Shown piece after piece: positions 1 to 3,863 of a stretch of 5,288 nt of DNA. The position numbers and the translations under genes were made by a program. Within the stretch, counting starts at the first letter, position 1. Each line of letters opens with the position of its first letter. The stretch spans positions 1-5,288 of the forward strand of contig JAEWYD010000343.1 in NCBI GenBank assembly GCA_023462275.1, read 5' to 3'. Below the pieces are notes generated by a model that had not been told where the DNA came from, did not search any database, and was given only the letters and a program-made list of their open reading frames with translations. This DNA is from Actinomycetes bacterium. GTDB taxonomy: Bacteria > Actinomycetota > Actinomycetes > Actinomycetales > Cellulomonadaceae.

Positions 1-299
1 GGACGGCGTCGGCGACGACGGCGGCCGCGACCCTGCTGGGCGCGCTCAAGCCGGACCAGGCGTGGGCGGTCCTGGACGCACGGCTGCGGCCGGGGCAGCT
101 GCGGCGCTGGCTGCGGGCCGTCGGCGAGCACCGGACCTTCGACGCGGTGGCGGCGGTCGACGTCTTCGAGGCGCAGGCGCCGGGCGCGGTGCTCGACGTC
201 GGCGTCCCGGTCGGCTGGGTGGACGGGCTGCCGGCCACCGCCGTCGTCTGGGCGGCACTGCTCTCGGAGCGTCTCACGGAGGACGCACTGGAGCGCTGA
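1..299 (+). CDS. Hypothetical protein, C-terminal fragment (5' truncated by window edge)
   Basis: An open frame runs from the left edge (first full codon at position 3) to a TGA at 297-299, giving 98 residues with no internal stop. Third codon positions are almost all G or C, as expected for a real gene in this genome, which supports this frame over the overlapping ones. The start lies outside the window. The visible part is Ala/Leu/Val-rich with several Arg and Asp, ends in SERLTEDALER, and contains the segment RRWLRAVGEHRTFDAVAAVDVF. No family motif, signal peptide or clear membrane segment is recognisable. It lies 36 bp upstream of csrA on the same strand. In motile Gram-positive bacteria csrA often lies among flagellar genes, so a motility link is possible, but nothing in the protein itself shows it. 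Function unknown. Confidence 0.7.
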   Translation, partial: TASATTAAATLLGALKPDQAWAVLDARLRPGQLRRWLRAVGEHRTFDAVAAVDVFEAQAPGAVLDVGVPVGWVDGLPATAVVWAALLSERLTEDALER

Positions 300-323
300 C
301 CGGCCGCGGGCGGGGCGAGGGGC

Positions 324-329
324 TAGTCT
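324..329 (+). promoter_or_regulatory. Putative -10 box (TAGTCT) for leaderless csrA
   Basis: TAGTCT fits the actinobacterial TAnnnT -10 pattern and ends 6 nt before the csrA ATG at 336. Transcription would therefore start at or next to the A of the start codon, giving a leaderless mRNA. No good -35 hexamer is visible at normal spacing. The only purine-rich alternative, GAGGGG at 317-322, sits 13 nt from the ATG, which is long for a Shine-Dalgarno site. Confidence 0.5.
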
Positions 330-335
330 CGCCGC

Positions 336-590
336 ATGCTCGTGCTCAGCCGCCGCGTCGGCGAACGCCTGATGATCGGTGACGACATCGTCATCACTGT
401 CATCGACGTGCGCAGCGACGGCGTGCGGATCGGCATCGACGCACCGCGCGAGGTTCGCGTGACGAGGGCGGAGATCCTGGAGGCCGTGACGGCCGCCAAC
501 CGCGAGGCCGCCGCCGCGGACGACGCCGCCGTCGACAGCCTGCGCGCGCTGCGGCCGCCGAAGCGCGGCACGCCTGCGCCGAAGGACTGA
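336..590 (+). CDS. csrA: Carbon storage regulator / translational regulator CsrA
   Basis: This 84-residue protein is a clear CsrA, a small dimeric RNA-binding protein that binds GGA-containing hairpins in mRNA leaders and alters translation or stability. The start MLVLSRRVGERLMIGDDIVITVIDV matches the family's first strands. It is followed by the conserved VRIGIDAPREV stretch (residues 30-40) and by R44, the position of the key RNA-contacting arginine in E. coli CsrA. The core ends near residue 50 with ILEAV. The remaining ~34 residues form an Ala-rich acidic stretch (AANREAAAADDAAVDSL) and a basic, Pro-rich end (RPPKRGTPAPKD), making it longer than the 61-residue E. coli protein. The ATG at 336 is fixed by the invariant N-terminus. 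In Gram-positive flagellates CsrA usually represses flagellin translation and is antagonised by FliW; no fliW or flagellin gene is visible here. The gene converges on the minus-strand gene ending at 607. Confidence 0.95.
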   Translation: MLVLSRRVGERLMIGDDIVITVIDVRSDGVRIGIDAPREVRVTRAEILEAVTAANREAAAADDAAVDSLRALRPPKRGTPAPKD

Positions 591-610
591 CGGCCCTCGG
601 CGGCGGTCAG
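587..610. terminator. Possible bidirectional terminator hairpin between convergent genes
   Basis: CTGACGGCC (587-595) pairs with GGCGGTCAG (602-610) around a 6-nt loop: 9 positions with one G-G mismatch. The csrA stop (TGA 588-590) lies in one arm and the stop of the minus-strand gene (TCA 607-609 on plus) in the other, so the dyad fits both convergent transcripts. There is no T-tract, which is common for terminators in high-GC Actinobacteria but lowers certainty. Confidence 0.45.
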
Positions 611-906
611 CCCGGATCGGTGAACGAGACCGGAGTGCCGGTCGCGCGCGCGTAGGCCATCTCTCTGCGCACGGACTCGCCGACGTACCCGCCAGGGTTG
701 ACGACGAGCACGCGGTCGGCGAGGTCGATCTTGCGGAGGTGGAGCTCTCCCAGCGCGCTCCGCTGCTCGACGGTGATCGCCTCGTCGAGTTCCGCCGGTG
801 CGAGGACGACGGCGCCTGCGAGGGTGAGGTCGCGGCTGGCTGCGCGCATCTCGGCGAGGAAACGCGTCGAGCCGCAGATGCAGACGATCTCGGGACGATT
901 GGGCAC
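607..906 (-). CDS. Nucleoside 2-deoxyribosyltransferase-like (DUF4406-type) small protein
   Basis: The protein has 99 residues and a GTG start at 906-904. An AAGGA Shine-Dalgarno 5 nt upstream fixes that start, and a longer in-frame extension has no sensible start nearby. It opens with a strand and nucleotide-site loop, IVCICGSTRF (residues 7-16), then GAVVLAP (31-37). Further on are HLRKIDLADRVLVVN (56-70), GYVGESVRREMAYA (73-86) and a final GTPVSF strand (90-95). This order (GSTRF, KIDxADxVLVVN, GxSxxxEhxYA) is typical of the compact Rossmann-like fold shared by nucleoside 2-deoxyribosyltransferases and small nucleotide N-glycosidases. In that superfamily the Glu in the ExxYA segment (E82 here) is the usual catalytic nucleophile position. 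The true substrate is unknown; it could cleave or exchange N-glycosidic bonds of nucleosides or nucleotides. It is transcribed divergently from the HNH gene and converges on csrA. Confidence 0.8.
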   Translation of the reverse strand: MPNRPEIVCICGSTRFLAEMRAASRDLTLAGAVVLAPAELDEAITVEQRSALGELHLRKIDLADRVLVVNPGGYVGESVRREMAYARATGTPVSFTDPG

Positions 907-910
907 GTCT

Positions 911-916
911 GTCCTT
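911..916 (-). promoter_or_regulatory. Shine-Dalgarno site (AAGGAC) deciding the GTG start at 906
   Basis: On the minus strand AAGGAC lies 4 nt (AAGGA 5 nt) before the GTG codon at 906-904. No other purine-rich site with a start codon is found close by in this frame, so it selects the 99-residue form. No convincing minus-strand -10 box was seen upstream. Confidence 0.6.
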
Positions 917-947
917 GTGGGGAGCGTGGTCGGGCGACCCGGCCTGC

Positions 948-967
948 ACCATCCTGGGCAGGGTGGT
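948..967 (+). repeat. Inverted repeat / hairpin in the divergent intergenic region
   Basis: ACCATCCT (948-955) and AGGGTGGT (960-967) form an 8-bp stem with a GGGC loop; one pair is a G-U wobble when read as plus-strand RNA. It lies between the two divergent genes, about 60 bp upstream of the SOS box. Its role is unknown: it could be a protein-binding site or a stop for upstream transcription. Confidence 0.3.
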
Positions 968-1024
968 CCCCTGTGAGTCAAGGAGCGAGCCCGTTTCAGA
1001 GCGTTGGACGGGACCATCGAGGGC

Positions 1025-1051
1025 TTGTAGTTCGAACGCGTGTACGATAAT
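1025..1051 (+). promoter_or_regulatory. Putative promoter of the DUF222/HNH gene (-35 TTGTAG, -10 GATAAT)
   Basis: GATAAT at 1046-1051 matches TATAAT at five of six positions and ends 8 nt before the ATG at 1060. TTGTAG at 1025-1030 is a moderate -35 with a 15-nt spacer, slightly short. No Shine-Dalgarno sequence precedes the ATG, so the transcript is probably leaderless. An overlapping alternative -10, TACGAT at 1043-1048, also fits TAnnnT. Confidence 0.55.
1032..1047. promoter_or_regulatory. LexA-binding SOS box
   Basis: TCGAACGCGTGTACGA matches the actinobacterial/mycobacterial SOS box TCGAAC-N4-GTTCGA at 11 of the 12 defined positions; the only difference is A for T in the right half. 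It sits between the -35 and -10 and overlaps the first two bases of GATAAT, the right place for LexA to block RNA polymerase. Some 13E12-family (DUF222/HNH) genes of Mycobacterium tuberculosis are known LexA-controlled genes, which fits the gene downstream. LexA binding itself is inferred. Confidence 0.7.
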
Positions 1052-1061
1052 GTGATCACAT
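1050..1061. repeat. Perfect 12-bp palindrome (ATGTGATCACAT) entering the HNH start codon
   Basis: ATGTGATCACAT is fully self-complementary and covers the last bases of the -10 and the first two bases of the ATG at 1060-1062. With a leaderless transcript it would span the transcription start. It may be an operator for a second regulator, or chance; its half-sites are TGTGA/TCACA with no spacer. Confidence 0.4.
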
Positions 1062-2526
1062 GTCCGGACGCCGATCCCTCAGCGCACGCCCGAGGGCTGC
1101 GCGTCCGGAGGTTGGCATCCCGACGCCGCCGGTGACGACTGCTACGCCCACGAACGCTGGGCCCGGGGACGCTGCCCCGCTCACGGCGGCCGCCGTCTCC
1201 GCGGTGCACACCTGGTTGGTCGAGTCTGCGCTGCCGGCGTCCGAGACCGACCAGATCGACCTGCTGCGTACGCTCGAGGAGCTGCGCTCGGCCGTCACCG
1301 CCGTGCAGGCGTCCGCGGTCCTGGCTGTCGACGCGTCGGCGCGGGCGGACCAGGCGCGTGCGGGCGTACCCGTGGAGCGTTGCGGCCGCGACGTGCCGGT
1401 GCGTCTCGGGCTCGCGCTGCGCGAGTCGCCGGCGCGGGCGCGGTCGTTCCTGGGTGCGGCCCGGGCCTGGCACACGGAGATGCCGCACACCCTCGCGGCC
1501 CTGCGCTCCGGGCGGCTGTCGCCCTGGCGCGCGACGCTCCTGGTGAAGGAGACCGCACACCTACCCGTGGAGCTGCGCGAGCAGGTGGACGCGGAGATCT
1601 GCGCCGACCCGCACGGGCTCGACGGGCTCGGCACCGCCGCCCTGGTGGGGCGGGTCAAGCGTCGTGCGAGCGAGCTGGACCCCGCGTCGGCGGCCGCCCG
1701 CGCCCGCCGAGCCGCGTCGGAGCGCGCGGTGTGGATTCGCCCGGCACCCGACACCATGGCGTACGTGACGGCGCTGCTGCCGGTCGCGCAGGGGGTCGGC
1801 GTGCACGCGGCCCTGCGCCGCGCAGCGGACACCGCGGTCGCGTCCGGGGAGCCGCGCTCCAGGGGCCAGATCATGGCCGACACGCTGGTCGAGCGGGTCA
1901 CCGGTCAGGCCTCCGCGGACGCGGTCCCCGTCACGGTCAACCTGGTCATGTCGGACGCGACGCTGCTGGGCGCCGGGCAGGAGCCCGGGCTGCTCGTCGA
2001 CGGCGCGGCCGCAGTGGGAGCCGTCCCGGCTCAGGTGGCGCGGAACCTCCTGGCGAACGCGCTCGACGCGGACGCCGCGTGGGTCCGCCGGCTGTACGCC
2101 GACCCCCGCGGTCACCTGGTGGCGGCATCGTCGACGGCGCGGTTCTTCGCCGACGGGCTCGGCGCGCTGCTCAGGGTTCGCGACCAGGGGCTGTGCCGCA
2201 CGCCCTACTGCGACGCGCCCGTCCGGCAGCTCGACCACGTGGTCCCGGACGCAGACGGCGGTCCGACGGATCTCGACAACGGGCAGGGCCTGTGCGAGGC
2301 GTGCAACCAGGCCAAGAACTCCGGTGCGCTCGCGCAGCACGTCGCTCGGCCACCGGGCGCGCGGCACACGGTCGTCACCACCACGAGCACCGGGCACCGG
2401 TACGCCTCGACCGCGCCGCCACCGCCGCGGCCCGCGGCTCGGTCGCCGCGCGTGATCTCGGCCGTCGAGCGCCGAGTCGAGCGCCAGCTCGCGGGCCGCG
2501 TCGATTCCCGATGGCTCGCGGCCTGA
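1060..2526 (+). CDS. DUF222 / 13E12-repeat family HNH endonuclease-like protein
   Basis: The 488-residue protein has the typical two-part layout of the actinobacterial 13E12 family. A disordered Pro/Ala/Thr-rich N-terminus (about 1-40) is followed by the helical DUF222 region (about 45-330), with landmarks such as ALRSGRLSPWRA (147-158) and VTVNLVMSD (291-299). A C-terminal HNH module covers about 375-425. In it, C379 and C384 pair with C412 and C415 to form a zinc knuckle, D392-H393 (QLDHVVP) supplies the general base, and GGPTDLDNGQGLC provides N407. The last HNH position is Asn (CNQAK, N416), as is common in this family. STGHRYASTAPPPP (443-456) is a usual family tail. HNH enzymes are metal-dependent DNA nucleases; the cellular role of the 13E12 group is not settled. 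The ATG at 1060 is chosen because the -10 lies 8 nt upstream and no Shine-Dalgarno is present. The upstream SOS box predicts induction by DNA damage. Confidence 0.92.
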   Translation: MSGRRSLSARPRAARPEVGIPTPPVTTATPTNAGPGDAAPLTAAAVSAVHTWLVESALPASETDQIDLLRTLEELRSAVTAVQASAVLAVDASARADQARAGVPVERCGRDVPVRLGLALRESPARARSFLGAARAWHTEMPHTLAALRSGRLSPWRATLLVKETAHLPVELREQVDAEICADPHGLDGLGTAALVGRVKRRASELDPASAAARARRAASERAVWIRPAPDTMAYVTALLPVAQGVGVHAALRRAADTAVASGEPRSRGQIMADTLVERVTGQASADAVPVTVNLVMSDATLLGAGQEPGLLVDGAAAVGAVPAQVARNLLANALDADAAWVRRLYADPRGHLVAASSTARFFADGLGALLRVRDQGLCRTPYCDAPVRQLDHVVPDADGGPTDLDNGQGLCEACNQAKNSGALAQHVARPPGARHTVVTTTSTGHRYASTAPPPPRPAARSPRVISAVERRVERQLAGRVDSRWLAA

Positions 2527-2575
2527 GAACCGGACGCGGCCGATGAGTCCCACAGCCCGCGACGGTCTCATCCGC

Positions 2576-3226
2576 ATGGGCACCGAAAACGGAACGGGCA
2601 GAGTCATCGCGACCATCACCACCTCGGTCGACGGCTACGTCGTCGGGCCGGACGACGGGCCGGAGCACGGCCTCGGCGTCGGGGGCGAGCGCCTCCACTA
2701 CTGGGTGATGGGCGGTCCGTGGACGTACGCGGACCAGACCCACGACCCGGGCGGCATGCGAGGCGCCGACCGCGAGTACTTCGAGACGATCACCGCAGGC
2801 CTGCGCTGCGCCGTCGTCGGCCGCACGATGTACGAGGCAGCGGGCGCGTGGGGCGGCCGGAACCCGTTCCCGGGCACGCTCGTCGTCCTGACGCACCGGA
2901 CACAGGACCCGCCGGACCCCAGTGCCGGCTTCCTGTTCGTCGACGGCTTCGACGCCGCGCTCGCCAAGGCCCGCGAGCTGGCCGAGGGCGGCACGGTCGG
3001 GCTGGGCGGCGGCGCCGACGTGATCCGGCAGGGCCTGCGCGCCGGCGTCGTCGACGAGCTGGGGATCTCGACGGCCCCCGTCGTCCTCGGCGCAGGCAAG
3101 CGGCTCTTCGAGGGGTTCGACCTCGACCTCGACCTCGAGGTGCTGGGCACCTGGAGCTCGCCGTACGCGACGCACGTCCGCTACGGAGTCACGGCTCGAA
3201 GCGGTAGCCGATCCCCGGCTCGGTGA
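2576..3226 (+). CDS. RibD C-terminal / dihydrofolate reductase-like family oxidoreductase
   Basis: The 216-residue protein belongs to the RibD-C/DHFR-like fold (PF01872 type), NADPH-dependent reductases whose known members act in riboflavin or folate synthesis; most stand-alone members have unknown substrates. It starts with the family strand RVIATITTSVDGYV (residues 9-22), then GVGGERLHYWVMGGPW (34-49). CAVVGRTMYE (78-87) follows, then the nucleotide-binding segment VGLGGGADVIRQGL (141-154) and VVLGAGKRLFEGF (169-181). The ATG at 2576 is preferred because the homologous region begins 8 residues later and the first codons are less GC-rich. The ATG at 2543 would add 11 unrelated residues, and neither has a clear Shine-Dalgarno. 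The HNH gene ends 49 bp upstream on the same strand, so co-transcription is possible. The final residues, TARSGSRSPAR, lie beyond the usual HVRYGV end and are encoded over the 3' end of kdpE. It is not the core DHFR or the bifunctional RibD. Confidence 0.88.
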   Translation: MGTENGTGRVIATITTSVDGYVVGPDDGPEHGLGVGGERLHYWVMGGPWTYADQTHDPGGMRGADREYFETITAGLRCAVVGRTMYEAAGAWGGRNPFPGTLVVLTHRTQDPPDPSAGFLFVDGFDAALAKARELAEGGTVGLGGGADVIRQGLRAGVVDELGISTAPVVLGAGKRLFEGFDLDLDLEVLGTWSSPYATHVRYGVTARSGSRSPAR

Positions 3227-3863
3227 CGAGGTGGCGCGGGTGCGCCGGCTCCCGCTCGAGCTTGCGCCGCAGCTGCGCGAGGTAGACCCGCAGGTAGTGG
3301 GTCTGGCCGGAGTACATCGGTCCCCAGACCTCCCGGAGCAGCTGCTGCTGCGGCACCAGCTTGCCCGTGTTGCGCACGAGCACCTCCAGCACGTGCCACT
3401 CCGTCGGCGTGAGGCGCACCGCGACGCCGTCGCGCAGCACGCGGTGCGCCGCCAGGTCCACCGTGAACGCCTCGGTCTCCACCACCGGTGCGGCGCGCTC
3501 CGGGGTCGCGCGGCGCAGCGCCGCACGGATCCGGGCGAGCAGCTCGTCCATGCCGAACGGCTTGGTCACGAAGTCGTCGGCCCCGGCGTCGAGCGCCTCG
3601 ACCTTCGCCGCCTGGGTGTCCCGGGCGGAGAGCACGATGATCGGCACCTCCGTCCACCCGCGGAGGCCCGCGACCACCTCGACGCCGTCGATGTCCGGCA
3701 GGCCGAGGTCGAGGATCACCAGATCGGGCGGCGTCGCGGCCGCGCGGCGCAACGCCGTCGCGCCGTCGGCGGCCACCTCCACGTCGAAGTGGCGGGCGCG
3801 CAGGTTGATCGCCAGCGCGCGCAGCAGCGTCGCGTCGTCCTCGACGACCAGCACCCGGGTCAT
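3189..3863 (-). CDS. kdpE: KdpE-type OmpR/PhoB-family response regulator
   Basis: This 224-residue response regulator has a receiver domain (about 2-115) and a winged-helix DNA-binding domain (about 128-223). Receiver residues are all in place: acidic E8/D9/D10, phosphoacceptor D52 in LVILDLGLPD, S79 and K101 (TKPF). The output domain carries KdpE hallmarks: LTPTEWHVLEVLVRNTGKLV (151-170), EVWGPMY (178-184), THYLRVYLAQLRRKLE (188-203) and the closing TEPGIGYRF (214-222). When phosphorylated by KdpD it activates kdpFABC, the high-affinity K+-transporting ATPase operon, under potassium limitation or osmotic stress. It overlaps the end of kdpD by the ATGA pattern and has a strong GGAGG ribosome site inside kdpD, so the pair is translationally coupled. 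Its 3' end overlaps the convergent RibD-like gene by 38 bp. Length is normal for the family. Confidence 0.95.
   Translation of the reverse strand: MTRVLVVEDDATLLRALAINLRARHFDVEVAADGATALRRAAATPPDLVILDLGLPDIDGVEVVAGLRGWTEVPIIVLSARDTQAAKVEALDAGADDFVTKPFGMDELLARIRAALRRATPERAAPVVETEAFTVDLAAHRVLRDGVAVRLTPTEWHVLEVLVRNTGKLVPQQQLLREVWGPMYSGQTHYLRVYLAQLRRKLEREPAHPRHLVTEPGIGYRFEP

Noticed and set aside
62..382. A plus-strand frame overlapping the left-edge gene and csrA
   Set aside because: Arg/Gly/Ala-rich and motif-free. It would overlap the well-supported csrA start, and the frame ending at 299 has far better third-position GC.
1051..1060. CRP/FNR-type binding site (TGTGA/TCACA)
   Set aside because: The half-sites match, but the usual 6-bp spacer is missing, so a standard CRP-family site is unlikely; kept only as an unexplained palindrome.
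607..1560. A 317-residue minus-strand reading frame covering the deoxyribosyltransferase-like gene and part of the HNH gene
   Set aside because: Only its last 99 residues are protein-like. The upstream part is antisense to the HNH gene and crosses the promoter region, and a good Shine-Dalgarno places the real start at 906.
1380..2546. A long plus-strand frame inside the HNH gene in another phase, and minus-strand frames at 1056-1901 and 1561-2622
   Set aside because: Shadows caused by high GC. Translations are Arg/Gly/Ala-rich without motifs, while the HNH frame carries clear family signatures.
3117..3139. Short tandem repeat (CCTCGA units) in the RibD-like gene
   Set aside because: It simply encodes the alternating DLDLDLEV stretch with preferred codons near the C-terminal strand; only about three units, with no sign of an unstable repeat.
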